From Cepaea nemoralis (taxonomy: Eukaryota > Mollusca > Gastropoda > Stylommatophora > Helicidae): DNA of 64,000 nt. Below, piece after piece: positions 10,811 to 22,295 of the stretch (the first letter of the stretch is position 1; every line of letters starts with the position of its first letter). The notes beneath the pieces were generated by a model, which was given only the letters and a program-made list of their open reading frames with translations, did not search any database and was not told the DNA's origin. Location: assembly GCA_014155875.1 (NCBI GenBank), contig JACEFZ010017449.1, forward strand, positions 782,501 through 846,500. The letters run 5' to 3'. The translations under genes and the position numbers were made by a program.

Positions 10811-11185
10811 TGGGAGCCGCTGTGGCGTAGTGGCTAGACGCTCGCCTGTCGACCAGGTGGTCACTGATTCGAAATCCCATTGGAGCCGATTTTAAAAATT
10901 GAAATGTGTGGATGTTTTTGTTTGTGTCGGAGGCATTAAGAAAACCCTAACCTGCACAATTTGCGGTGACTGCACTGTCCAGGCGGCCCCAATTCCCCAG
11001 CCTAAAATCCCACCTGTCCCATACCGCAAGATTCGGGTACTGTAGGCAGTTGATGACACACCTGGACTTCCAGTGAGACCCAACCTGAAGTGAGTACCAG
11101 GGGAAGTGAAGGCTGCCGGCCTGCTACTGACCGCATCACCGCATCACCGCCACCGAGTGCGGTTGGTCTTTAACAATATGGGTCT
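10811..11185 (+). mobile_element. SINE F, longest copy
   Basis: tRNA-like head with A-box TAGTGGCTAGACG (about 10827) and B-box GATTCGAAATCCC (about 10866). It is followed by ACCCTAACCTGCACAATTTG and GACTGCACTGTCCAGGCGGC, then a longer body ending near GAGTGCGGTTGGTC. The GTGCAGTC...GCAGGTTAG core recurs inverted at 28822-28913 and 34228-34411, which shows one family. Confidence 0.75.
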
Positions 11186-11730
11186 TGCACAGTTTACCCA
11201 GTGAGGAATATTGAGTCTTCACTCTTCTCTTTTGCAAAATAGGCATATTGGGCAGTAAATTATATAAAACTTAGCGAAAATTTGCAAAATGAAGGGAAAA
11301 GAGTAAGGGCATGTCTGTGAGATAAATGCCTGGATCGCTTCGACCAGTCGGGATAAAAACATGGGCCGTTTACAAGGAATGGTAATCGTGTGAGATGGCG
11401 AACCATGACCCCCCCCCCCCCCCACCACGCTATTGACATGACACTTGTCGATAATGATGGCGACAATGGTGGATAATACCTGATAATGACCATCGATATC
11501 CTCATTGTCCTTGTCGATATTGTCATCATCACCATCAGCAGCATCATTGCTATCATCATCATCACATAGGTATACTTCTGTCTGCTCCATGCAGTCTTGT
11601 GTCGCATACCACAAGATCCGACCCTACAAAAGTAACCACACACCCAGCTCTCCTCCCACCCAATCATTGTCGGCATTTTTCCAACGCCGCTACTATCCCC
11701 GCCAGGTTATTTACTTTTGACCCCTTTTGT
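11186..11730. other. Low-complexity and possible LINE 3' remnant
   Basis: CATGACC + C-run (11409-11423), then ATGATGG/ATCATC-rich sequence. The stretch TGTGAGATGGCGAACCATGA (11390-11409) resembles the LINE 3' ends at 13440 and 17700. Overlapping acidic and histidine-rich open frames reflect composition only. Confidence 0.4.
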
Positions 11731-13439
11731 TGTACTGAATATAGCCCTGGTGGGTCTCCAGATTAAAGTAAAGTGGGCGCGAGCAACCTGGCGTCAGCGA
11801 TGATTGACTGACAAAAGCGCCCCGACCGTACTAGGATGACAGGGCAATCGTCCCGTCTCTAGGGTTAGGACAACCCGTCCTTAAGAAATAAAAACTTAAG
11901 AAGCCCGGGGGCTAATGCCGGATTTTAAAAAAAAAAACGCTCCCCGAAGTTCTGATCCTAAATTAGAGTTGACAGTTGGGATATAGACTTATTTAGAGTT
12001 TCGGCTGAAGCAGTAGAGGTTGCCACTCTTGACATAGTCTCCGTCGGTGAAATATCCTTGACAAAACTCGAGTTTAGAGTATTGATTAAATTACCATAGC
12101 TCAAGTGGTGTTTTAACCAGCAGTCTTAGATGATTGTTGAAATGTTGGTTAATAACCAACAAATTACCAGCAAATTTGAGTTAATAGCTATATTTTGTTG
12201 GCGTAATTGTAATATAATGTCGATCATGTTGTTTGGGGCAAACGTTGTTGTCTGTATTCGTGTCGTGTTTAATTTTCGTACTTTAGTGAATACTGTTAGC
12301 GTCGTGTTTTTTGCAGTTTATTATTTCTTTTTAGTTACGGACGCTTTGTGTTTTTATATTAAAATTGTTTCTTTCTGTTTACAGCTTGTTTTTCCTATTC
12401 TTTCATTCGTAGTATGAGGAGAAGAATAGAAAAGAACACGAAGAACATGCTACCAACTGCCGTGGCGTTCTCTTGTGTATTGTCGTCTCATTTTTGTTAA
12501 TTCAATTATTTTGCTCCTACTACTTGTTCTTTATATACTTTTTATAATTTGCCAGACACTGGTAAATGCTGTCACACTCCCTTTCTTTAATTTCATCTGC
12601 CATTCTCTTTCTTTATTTAGCAAACTCGTCTACTTGTCTAACTGCCCCATCACTCCTCTTCCGACTGCCTTCCTTTGCTGTAACTATCGTCTGCCATGTC
12701 TCCAAAGTTACAATACGTGCCATAAGTTACAACCGACACCGAAGTCCCTGTGACACCAAAATGGTAATAATTATCAATTGTTAACAATACTGGCAACTAA
12801 TCTTATACAATCTAGTTTCAACATTATCATTGCATGCCGCCATTACACAGCTCTTATGTCCTTGCTACCTCTGCGGTACGTTATAAAAAGGGAACTCCTA
12901 CAGTCCAGGGATCGCCAGTAAACAAGGCAAAAGTCGGTAAACTGTTGAATCTCACCAGAACGAGACAAATAAATATAACAGCTATAACAACACACAGCAG
13001 AAGTGAATAGAAAGGAACGGGCGTGGGCATTTTGAGAGTCTGTCTGCAGACGAAGTTGTGCGAACAATGGTTGGGGTAAAAGCTGCGGCCATTGTTTAAG
13101 CATATGACATGGCTTGACTTCAATTTGATAATTGCTTTAAATATCAGTTCAAGGTCAGCCACGCCGTGTCCATGTCATCGGGGTATATGGGTGTATGGCG
13201 TAGGGAAGATATATTTTTTTCTGACCTTGTCGTATGCCCAATGCTACCTCACAGACGTACCAATCAGATTTCTGGCTCCTTGTTGTGACGTTGTCCTTTC
13301 ATATAATAGGACGTGGCAGATCTTAAACCGTGTGGTCTGGAAAAAGTCCCGCTGCATTTGAAATTTGAATCTGGGCAAATCTGATCGCTATCGCAGCTAC
13401 AACTTCATTTGTCGGTTAATTATTTGTCCTGGTAGAAAC
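11731..13439. other. Unassigned, largely AT-rich sequence
   Basis: 1.7 kb with no recognised repeat or exon. The + frame at 12130-12417 and - frames at 12843-13162 are hydrophobic by composition and lack start context, domains or splice evidence. GC-richer text at 11760-11910 has no identifiable origin. Confidence 0.35.
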
Positions 13440-13558
13440 CTGGCATGGTCGAGACAGGAACACTGAGCTGATCCACGACTCTGGTGATCGAGTGAAATGG
13501 CGAGTCATGACCGCCCACGCTTGCATGGCACATGATTGATTGATTGATTGATTGATTG
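13440..13558 (+). mobile_element. LINE 3' terminus with (TGAT)n tail
   Basis: The + sequence GAGCTGATCCACGACTCTGG ... GTCATGACCGCCCA matches the end of the better-preserved fragment at 17510-17780. It runs into (TGAT)n at 13533-13558, a LINE-style tail. Confidence 0.6.
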
Positions 13559-14104
13559 AATCTGTGAACATCTATACCTACCACATCAACACATGAATTA
13601 ATCCACTTTTCCGGAAAATAGACATTGTAGAGAAACGATCAGCTTCGTCAGTTGGCAAATCACTGTTGATAATCAAATACTGGTAATATGTCACGCCCTG
13701 TTATTGGTCAGTAGCAGATTATCAAGTCAATAAATCATGTGCCGTCTCCGCAGTGAAGATTGGCTTTCATCCTCACGTCTGTCTGTCTGTCTCTTGATCT
13801 CTCTGTGTGTATGTGTGCATGCATGCAGTGTATGCGAGGGAGTGTGTATTTCTATGTTATTGAGTGTGTGCATAACTGTGAGAGTTTGTGCAAATGATGT
13901 AAGTATGTATGCAGGTATGTATGTGTGCCTGTGTGTTTATGAATGTGCTTGTGTACGTGTGTCTGCATATCTCACAACATGTTAATTTGCATTTTTTATG
14001 TATAAAAAATCCATCTGACGATTTTTCCCCTCAATGTGAATGTAACATGGCACAATTGATGACCGAAAGATGAGTGATTGGAAGGGCCGAATGTAAGACG
14101 GGCC
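13559..14104. other. Unassigned; GT-rich stretch
   Basis: 13790-13980 is rich in GT/GTAT and gives a spurious Cys/Val-rich open frame. No gene is recognised. Confidence 0.4.
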
Positions 14105-14167
14105 TGCATGCCTTATTTGTGAACCTTTGAAAATAAAGTTCGTTGGTTTGTTCTTTCGTTCGTGCTC
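14105..14167 (+). mobile_element. Retroposon 3' end, TTTGAAAATAAAG type
   Basis: ACCTTTGAAAATAAAGTTCG followed by TTGGTTTGTTCTTTCGTTCG matches 59290-59380, where the same end leads into a long (TTCG)n tract. The AATAAA is a likely polyadenylation signal of the element. Confidence 0.6.
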
Positions 14168-14177
14168 TCCTGGATGT

Positions 14178-14292
14178 GCAGTCTGGCAGATAGCAGTTCG
14201 TCCATCTCTTGATGTTATCGTCCCGATTGTATCACATTCTACCTGTTGCTCACCCACCTTCCACTTTGTCCTCCAGTGTGGTTTACTTTAAA
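14178..14292 (-). mobile_element. LINE-Z 3' fragment (antisense)
   Basis: Contains TTCGTCCATCTCTTGATGTT and further blocks matching 40430-40560 (-) and, inverted, 29013-29262. The minus strand encodes the C-terminal tail of that element. Confidence 0.65.
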
Positions 14293-14334
14293 ATAAGGGT
14301 CTCACTTTTAATTTAGCCAGACTATTTCACTTGC

Positions 14335-14578
14335 GGAGGCCAGCATGGCCGAATGGGTAATAGCGCTCGCTAGTAAACTTCCGGTGTGCTGATGCCGAGG
14401 TAGCGAGTTCAACCCCTACGCTGATCAATCGGACTAAAATTGTTGACTTCACATCCTTGACTTGGGGACGTAGATCAGAAGTACCGTATTCAGACTGGAT
14501 TCACCTCATGGCGAGGGACACTGGTAATAGGAAAATCTAATCCACACGCAAAACTCAGCCCAGTGCACCAGACGTACT
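14335..14578 (+). mobile_element. SINE E, near full length
   Basis: tRNA-like head with A-box ATGGCCGAATGGGTAATAGC and B-box GAGTTCAACCCC (about 14404). The family body follows: TGACTTGGGGACGTAGAT, TGGCGAGGGACACTGGTAAT, CTAATCCACACGCAAAACTC, AGTGCACCAGACGTACTGG. The conserved body is shared with 30480, 31670 (-), 45632 and 46822 (-). Confidence 0.8.
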
Positions 14579-14718
14579 GGTTGTATTTTTAATGACTGCG
14601 GTGTTTGAAAAAATTGCCGGTCCACGTTTTGTATTTACCTATTATGTTGAACAGAGGGTGAATACAAAACTAGGACCGGCAATATTTTCATAGACTGCAC
14701 AGTCATTAAAAATGCACC
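14579..14718. mobile_element. Foldback element (about 60-bp inverted repeats)
   Basis: The left arm (14579-14639) and right arm (14659-14718) are reverse complements with mismatches. Shared blocks include TTTTTAATGACTG, ATTGCCGGTCC and GTTTTGTATT. The loop is about 19 nt. Terminal bases are GGTTG/GGTGC-type. It has no coding capacity and is consistent with a MITE or foldback transposon, or with an inverted duplication. It lies exactly at the 3' end of a SINE E. Confidence 0.8.
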
Positions 14719-15242
14719 CTAAAGTAGCAGATGTATGGACTAGACTACACGTGATATCGAAGCGAGCGAAAGAAAAAAAAAAAACTCACACCAGGTTACT
14801 GTGCCGAGAGGTGTGTGTGTGTTGTGTGTGTTGTGTGTGTGTGCGTGCGTGCGCGTGTGTGTGTGTGTTTTAACTTGTCATTTCCACCCCTCTGTGATTT
14901 TCTGGTGTATAAATTTCTAATTCCTAAATCCAAGTTTTATTGGTTTGTTGCCTTCTAATTCCTAAACCCATCTTTCCTCGGCGACGCACAGACAATTAAA
15001 ATAAAAGAAAAGAAGGGGGACAAAATCTGAGGAACAAGTTGAAAGGAATGCTGGATCGGTTGTGACACAGATAGAAACATTGTAAATGCTTGCTACATGG
15101 ATGCCTGGTTTTATGTGTCGGGACCACCATGAAACGGCGCGGCCGTTGTATTGTGTGACTTGGGGAGAATCAGGAATTGACATCTTGATATGGGGAGATT
15201 TGATCAATTTCCTGATTTTTCATTAAGATTAGCTAAGGAATT
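14719..15242. other. Unassigned with (GT)n microsatellite
   Basis: (GT)n-rich tract at 14808-14868; the rest is unassigned. Confidence 0.5.
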
Positions 15243-15253
15243 TTTCTTTCTTT

Positions 15254-15285
<32 letters not shown>

Positions 15286-15322
15286 TTGTTTGTTTGTCTG
15301 TTTGTTTGTTTGTTTGTTTGTT

Positions 15323-15373
<51 letters not shown>

Positions 15374-15546
15374 TTGTTTGTCTGTCTGTTTGTCTGTCTG
15401 TTTGTCTGTCTGTTTGTCTGTCTGTCTGTTTCTTTTCTTTCCTTTTCTTTCCTTTTCTTTCCTTTTCTTTCCTTTTCTTTCCTTTTCTTTCCTTTTCTTT
15501 CCTTTTCTTTCCTTTTCTTTCCTTTCCTGTACTTTCCTTTCTTTCA
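15243..15546. repeat. (TGTC/TGTT)n then (TTTTCTTTCC)n array
   Basis: A tetranucleotide tract to about 15430 switches abruptly to a 10-bp TTTTCTTTCC repeat to about 15530. Long open frames on both strands (Cys/Leu/Val and Lys/Arg/Glu-rich) are products of the repeats. Confidence 0.95.
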
Positions 15547-15635
15547 TTAGTAGCAGAAAATGATCTTGATTATGCCTAATTTCTAAAATCATTTTCTCTA
15601 ATCAATTAACTGTTTTGATTTGTTTAAAATACTTG

Positions 15636-15802
15636 ATATGGTATTCAATGTATCAAGAAGAGATAAGATCAGAAATGAAGAAATCAGGACTAAAGTGGGG
15701 GTTGTCGCTGCACTAGATTTTATTAGAAGGCAGCAGGTCAAATGGTTTGGCCATGCAAGTAGGTTACCAACTAAGAGTATACCACAACAAGCAATGATGA
15801 AT
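15636..15802 (+). mobile_element. LINE-W 3' fragment
   Basis: The + frame reads FNVSRRDKIRNEEIRTKVGV, AALDFIRRQQ, VKWFGHASRLPT and SIPQQAM. This is the C-terminal region of a non-LTR element, also present at 40840-41290. It is cut off where SINE B starts. Confidence 0.75.
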
Positions 15803-16206
15803 AAAGGGGACTGCGTGGTCTCGAGGTATGGTGTCCGCTTCGAGTGCTGGAAGTCCCGGGTTCAAGCCCCGGTAAGGGTTGGGATGTTTTCACGTGGACT
15901 TCTAGTAACAAAATTTCCCCTGGTCTCTGGGTAGTGAGATCGCACGCCCTTGTACCCACGTAAAAATTCCCTGGGCAGTTGGAAATCGAAAAAAAAGTAG
16001 TCTAACGGCGCTGCCCGGGCATAATGTTGAATTAAAAATCTACCCAAAGTATTTCAGGATCCTCGCCGGTGTTACGGAGTTCGTGCACTGAGCTGATATT
16101 CTCCGGACTTAGACTTGAGTTAGGAGTAGAACGGAGCACTTATGGGTTACACCCGTGTGCCGTGATGTTGATCCATAGACTAAACTAAACTAAACTAAAC
16201 TAAATC
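15803..16206 (+). mobile_element. SINE B, full length
   Basis: About 400 bp. The tRNA-like head resembles Ser/Leu types (GTGGTCTCGAGG A-box region, GGGTTCAAGCCCCGG B-box at about 15859). The body has CACGTGGACTTCTAGTAACA, CTGGGTAGTGAGATCGCAC, GCGCTGCCCGGGC and TACCCAAAGTATTTC. The 3' block is GGGTTACACCCGTGTGCCGT GATGTTGATC, with an (AACTA)n tail (16179-16204). It directly follows a LINE-W end. Confidence 0.88.
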
Positions 16207-16285
16207 AATAATTAACGAAACTAAGAAATGGTAATAAAAACAATACATTTGAGAACAAATTCTACTGAGATGTTAACAAGCTCAA

Positions 16286-16611
16286 CTTGACTGTTACTTT
16301 CTTTGCATTTATTCATGTTGCGAAAGATGACACAGAAGAGGAGAAGGCGGAGGGAGAAAAAGAGAAGGAAGAGGAGGAAGCAGAAGAAGAAGAAGAGGGA
16401 TCAGAAGAAGAAGCAGAGGGAGCAGAAGAGGAAGAGGGAGCAGAAGAGAAAGAGAAAGCTGAAGAGGTAGAAGAAGAAGGGGTAGAAGAAGAAGAGGTAG
16501 AAGGAGAAGTGCAGAATAAGGAGAATGAGATAGATAATGAAGAGGAAGGGCACGAGGAAAAGAAGAAGAACAAGAAGACAAATAAATATGTAGTAATCAA
16601 ATGCTATTACT
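16286..16611 (+). repeat. Purine-rich (GAA/GAG) tract
   Basis: A nearly pure purine + strand at about 16330-16585 yields a Glu-rich open frame of 108 codons with no non-repetitive domain. I treat it as low-complexity DNA. A very acidic protein tail cannot be excluded without transcripts. Confidence 0.75.
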
Positions 16612-17002
16612 AATAACAGCGCATAAATGCCTTAGAATACAAATGTTATAGACGGGTTCTAAGTATATCTTGGGTAAAGGAAAGAACAAATGAATCCATA
16701 CATCATGAGCTAAATATTGAAGAGGGTTGGCTATTACAGAAGATAAAACAGAGACAATTGAAATATTTTGGTCACTTGAAACGTCACGAAAGTTTTGAGA
16801 GAACAATAAAGGAGGGGTATACGCCTGGGAAGATAGGAAGAGGAAGGCCAAAGAGAAGATGGGTGCAGGATGTGGCGGATGATCTCCAGATGGGTGTATC
16901 GGACGCTGGACATCTTGCTTGCTATCGAGAAGTTTTACGGAAGGTTGTTATGGGAGCGAGGTTCTGCAAAGGACACACTACTGAATGAATGAATGAATAA
17001 CA
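16612..17002 (+). mobile_element. RTE-type LINE, 3' end copy
   Basis: Reads KYFGHLKRHESFERTIKEG, GKIGRGRPKRRWVQDVADDL, and MGVSDAGHLA, ending VVMGARFCKGHTTE and (TGAA)n. AATAACA at 16612-16618 and 16996-17002 is a probable 7-bp target-site duplication. The last 77 codons are uninterrupted, so this fragment is relatively well preserved. Confidence 0.87.
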
Positions 17003-17509
17003 AAGAAGAAAACGAACACATTCACTGATCACCGCATTTGGTATGGCAATCATTAACACCGCTTACACTGTACAGTATACGCCAAACACAACGGACAATA
17101 TAGTAGGATGTTTAATTTATGGGAATGACCGCTAACTCGCGGGTCACATTGTTTCTCGGTTACCTGATGTATTGTGTCCCTTGAAAGACCGCAGGTTAAC
17201 TGCCTTAGATCGATCTCACGTGTTTATGAATTATTGATTTTTAATTGCATCGATGTAGTGTGGGTATAGTAAGCGGTGTATATACATTGGAGACTTTAGT
17301 AGTAGATGTGCACCGGAGTTAAGTAACTGGAACCTGTAGTAAATATACACCGGGTGTTATCGCTGTCTGGTGTAAAAGGACTGGGAAAAATAACTTGGGC
17401 ACTTTACTTCAGGTTCCATGTGTTTAGCTGTCTGTATGTCTCTATAATACATAGAAAGATAAAATCAATGAGGAAGTCCTACACATGAAAACCGCAAACT
17501 GGTTAGATA
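17003..17509. other. Unassigned sequence
   Basis: No gene or repeat is recognised. Confidence 0.35.
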
Positions 17510-17780
17510 AATTAGACGTAGACAAATTGTTTTGGGCATGTTATGAGAAGGAACAAGTAAACTTGGTGACAATTGGCAAGATTAAGGGGAAAAGAACAAG
17601 GGGATGGCAGAGAAATAAATATCCCAATGGCTTGACCACATGGCATGGTGGAACAAGAACATAGAGTTGAGTGGAACAAGAACACAGAGCTAATCCACGA
17701 CACGGGTGATCGCATGAGATGATGAAACATGACCGCCCATTATTAAGGGCATGGCGCACGATGATGATGTCTGACTGTGT
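17510..17780 (+). mobile_element. LINE 3' fragment (WHG...DRM type)
   Basis: Decayed + frames give LFWACYEKEQVNLVTIGKIK, GKRTRGWQRNK and LTTWHGG, then a 3' end with CCACGACACGGGTGATCGCA and CATGACCGCCCATTATTAA. The tail is GATGATGAT. The end matches 13440-13530. Confidence 0.65.
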
Positions 17781-18556
17781 GATTGTGTATGTATGTGAGT
17801 GCGCGCATGCGTGTGTCTTTGCGTACATGCATGCACGCGAATATGCATGTGTATGTTCTTGTATGCGTATGTATGAGCGAGCGTGATTGTCATTCACAAC
17901 TGTGTCGGAAATATGACTTGGTATGATGGTATGGTCGTGTAGGGAAAAATACAACCGTGGTTGTCCCTTGACTTCTCCTGATTTGCGTATGGCTGTCTCC
18001 ACTAGCCTTTGACTAAAAATTTATTTATTTTGTTGTTTCGTTATTTGAGGTTTGAAGATTGAACACAACTGGCAACGCTGATTGTATTCCAGCACGAACT
18101 CTGGGCCTTGTCCACGTCGGATTGGAAGCACTAGACTTTCGCTCTCATTTGAGCTCGTCATTAGCGCAAATTGGTTTTTATTTTTTTTGTCTAAAAAAGA
18201 AAGGCAGACCCTGTAAACTATCGGGGGTGGAGTTGGGGACAATGGGATGTGGAGATAATGTATTGCGCCTCTAACAGCCGATGGCCATGTCACAGTTTTG
18301 AGGTATTTAATAGAGATAGCTGCCCCACCAATTAACTCGCCTCCTCTCAGTGACCACCGTTCGTTCTCGTCCTCGACTGTTTATTCAATGTATTCGCAGC
18401 TAACATCTAGGAAAAATATCTAGAGGCCACCCCACCATCCGCCACCCGGTGGACGCGCCTAGTAGTAAGTATCAATTAATATTACTGGGTATTTTCATAT
18501 TATATATCAATTAATATTATTTTTGTCAGCACCGTTGTTAATAAATAAAAATACAT
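17781..18556. other. Unassigned sequence
   Basis: A GT/ATG-rich stretch at 17770-17890 gives spurious His-rich frames. The remainder (18000-18550) has no recognised feature. Confidence 0.35.
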
Positions 18557-18752
18557 AGCCGATGTTAATACTCAACCGATGTTAATACTCAACTGATGTT
18601 AATACTCAACCGATGTTAATACTCAACCGATGTTAATACTCAACCGATGTTAATACTCAGCCGATGCTAATACGCAACTGATATTAATAAGTAAAAATAT
18701 TGTCATCCTATGTTAATACTCAACCGATGTTAACACTCAACCGATGTTAACT
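18557..18752. repeat. 17-bp minisatellite (GATGTTAATACTCAACC)
   Basis: About eight units of GATGTTAATACTCAACC-type sequence in two blocks (18557-18665, 18707-18750). They are separated by a TTAATAAGTAAAAATA segment resembling the big satellite that follows. Confidence 0.88.
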
Positions 18753-18761
18753 GACACAGTG

Positions 18762-19150
18762 CCACACAAAACGTAGGTGTGGGCCAAACATTGCACACAA
18801 TCAAATGAACTAGTATTACTATTTCCGTTCCTAGAGCATTACAATTGCGCAAGATACAATGAAACGAAACAAACAACACTATGGCCTTAGGCGATATATC
18901 GTTCTTCTTTTTAAGTGGGAGGTATGACCATAGTAAGGCGATATATCGTTCTTCTTTTTAAGTGGGAGGTATGACCATAGTAAGGCGATATATCGTTCTT
19001 CTTTTTAAGTGGGGGGTATGACCATAGTAAGGCGATATATCGTTCTTCTTTATAAGTGGGAGGTATGACCATAGTAAGGCGATATATCGTTCTTCTTTTT
19101 AAGTGGGAGGTCACATTTAGCGATATATTATCCTTCGGCACTGAACTAGT
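18762..19150 (+). repeat. Dispersed repeat H with internal 47-bp amplification
   Basis: Copy 2 of repeat H. Its GCGATATATCGTTCTTCTTT-to-CATAGTAAG segment has been tandemly amplified five times with exact 47-bp spacing (18891, 18938, 18985, 19032, 19079). It then ends with the normal GGTCACATTTAGCGATA and TATTATCCTTCGG. Confidence 0.85.
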
Positions 19151-19168
19151 TAATACTCAACCCATGTT

Positions 19169-21793
19169 AATAAGTAAAAATACATAATTAGTAAACATAC
19201 ATAATTAGTAAACATACATAATAAGTAAAAATACATAATTAGTAAACATACATAATTAGTAAAAATACATAATTAGTAAACATACATAATTAGTAAACAT
19301 ACATAATTAGTAAAAATACATAATTAGTAAACATACATAATTAGTAAACATACATAATTAGTAAACATACATAATTAGTAAACATACATAATTAGTAAAA
19401 ATACATAATTAGTAAACATACATAATTAGTAAACATACATAATTAGTAAACATACATAATTAGTAAAAATACATAATTAGTAACATACATAATTAGTAAA
19501 CATACATAATTAGTAAACATACATAATTAGTAAACATACATAATTAGTAAACATACATAATTAGTAAACATACATAATTAGTAAACATACATAATTAGTA
19601 AACATACATAATTAGTAAACATACATAATTAGTAAAAATACATAATTAGTAAACATACATAATTAGTAAACATACATAATTAGTAAACATACATAATTAG
19701 TAAACATACATAATTAGTAAACATACATAATTAGTAAACATACATAATTAGTAAACATACATAATTAGTAAACATACATAATAAGTAAAAATACATAATT
19801 AGTAAACATACATAATTAGTAAACATACATAATTAGTAAACATACATAATTAGTAAACATACATAATTAGTAAACATACATAATTAGTAAACATACATAA
19901 TTAGTAAACATACATAATTAGTAAACATACATAATTAGTAAACATACATAATTAGTAAACATACATAATTAGTAAACATACATAATTAGTAAAAATGCAT
20001 AATTGGTAAGAATGCATACTTACTAAAATATATAACTAGTGAAAATACATAATTAGTAAACATACATAATTGGTAAGAATGCATACTTACTAAAATATAT
20101 AACTAGTGAAAATACATAATTAGTAAACATACATAATTGGTAAGAATGCATACTTACTAAAATATATAACTAGTGAAAATACATAATTAGTAAACATACA
20201 TAATTAGTAAACATACATAATTAGTAAACATACATAATTAGTAAACATACATAATTAGTAAACATACATAATTAGTAAACATACATAATTAGTAAACATA
20301 CATAATTAGTAAACATACATAATTAGTAAAAATACATAATTAGTAAACATACATAATTAGTAAACATACATAATTAGTAAACATACATAATTAGTAAACA
20401 TACATAATTAGTAAACATACATAATTAGTAAACATACATAATTAGTAAACATACATAATTAGTAAACATACATAATTAGTAAACATACATAATTAGTAAA
20501 AATACATAATTAGTAAACATACATAATTAGTAAACATACATAATTAGTAAACATACATAATTAGTAAACATACATAATTAGTAAACATACATAATTAGTA
20601 AACATACATAATTAGTAAACATACATAATTAGTAAACATACATAATAAGTAAAAATACATAATTAGTAAACATACATAATTAGTAAACATACATAATTAG
20701 TAAACATACATAATTAGTAAACATACATAATTAGTAAACATACATAATTAGTAAACATACATAATTAGTAAACATACATAATTAGTAAACATACATAATT
20801 AGTAAACATACATAATTAGTAAACATACATAATTAGTAAACATACATAATTAGTAAACATACATAATTAGTAAACATACATAATTAGTAAACATACATAA
20901 TTAGTAAACATACATAATTAGTAAACATACATAATTGGTAAGAATGCATACTTACTAAAATATATAACTAGTGAAAATACATAATTAGTAAACATACATA
21001 ATTGGTAAGAATGCATACTTACTAAAATATATAACTAGTGAAAATACATAATTAGTAAACATACATAATTAGTAAACATACATAATTAGTAAACATACAT
21101 AATTAGTAAACATACATAATTAGTAAAAATACATAATTAGTAAACATACATAATTAGTAAACATACATAATTAGTAAACATACATAATTAGTAAAAATAC
21201 ATAATTAGTAAACATACATAATTAGTAAACATACATAATTAGTAAACATACATAATTAGTAAACATACATAATTAGTAAACATACATAATTAGTAAACAT
21301 ACATAATTAGTAAACATACATAATTAGTAAACATACATAATTAGTAAACATACATAATTAGTAAAAATACATAATTAGTAAACATACATAATTAGTAAAC
21401 ATACATAATTAGTAAACATACATAATTAGTAAACATACATAATTAGTAAACATACATAATTAGTAAACATACATAATTAGTAAACATACATAATTAGTAA
21501 ACATACATAATAAGTAAAAATACATAATTAGTAAACATACATAATTAGTAAACATACATAATTAGTAAACATACATAATTAGTAAACATACATAATTAGT
21601 AAACATACATAATTAGTAAACATACATAATTAGTAAACATACATAATTAGTAAAAATGCATAATTGGTAAGAATGCATACTTACTAAAATATATAACTAG
21701 TGAAAATACATAATTAGTAAACATACATAATTGGTAAGAATGCATACTTACTAAAATATATAACTAGTGAAAATACATAATTAGTAAAAATAC
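19169..21793. repeat. 17-bp satellite array with 67-bp higher-order variant
   Basis: More than 140 units of AATTAGTAAACATACAT or the AAAAATACAT variant. Seven variant blocks (TTGGTAAGAATGCATACTTA ... AACTAGTG) start at 20003, 20070, 20137, 20935, 21002, 21664 and 21731. They are spaced 67 bp within clusters of 3, 2 and 2. AT content is above 80 percent. No ORF of interest. Confidence 0.97.
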
Positions 21794-22295
21794 TGACTGA
21801 CTAGCACTGTGCCGTCTTGACAGACGATAGTTTGTAAAATTGAGTTATACCTCTCCATAGCACAACGCCTGGGCTAAATGTAGAGACCATGTGTTGCCCA
21901 TGTGCTGCCCATGCAGCATGATCCCTCTCTCGGCCTTTCTAGTTTACTCCAGAGGAAAGGTAACAGCAATACGTCTGGAACAAGACAAGCTGCAGAAGCT
22001 ACCGGATCAGTAAGGCATTGCTTTAACTATCCGTCTGTCGGAGCGTCAATCCTAGACCAGTTGCCAACAAAGGCTTAGGACCTGGTCTGTCTTGCCATGA
22101 CATTTAGTCTTTAGGTTTCATTTCCTCGCACTAGGATAAGGCTTATACACTCCCAGTTGTGCTCCTCCGTCCGAAGCCGCTTGCACCACGTGGGGTGTCG
22201 GGTCTGGTAAGCGTCGCCCAACATTCGGCGCTAACAGAAGCAGGTAGTACCGTCTACTGTCATACGGTAGCTCAGTCATATCTGACTAAGACCTC
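21794..22295. other. Non-satellite spacer between two satellite arrays
   Basis: 500 bp of mixed composition, richer in GC than its flanks. GCCGTCTTGACAGACGATAG at 21812-21831 matches the 3' end of LINE-U (26358-26380 and 39765-39785), so it begins with a retroposon scrap. The rest is unassigned. Confidence 0.6.

Noticed and set aside
12843..13162. Hydrophobic minus-strand frames as membrane proteins
   Set aside because: AT-rich composition explains the hydrophobicity; no domain, splice or repeat support.
15190..15592. Cys/Leu-rich and Lys/Arg/Glu-rich long open frames
   Set aside because: Pure consequence of TGTC and TTTTCTTTCC repeats; both strands open.
16286..16613. Acidic Glu-rich protein gene
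   Set aside because: A GAA/GAG purine tract without any non-repetitive coding region; kept as low-complexity repeat.
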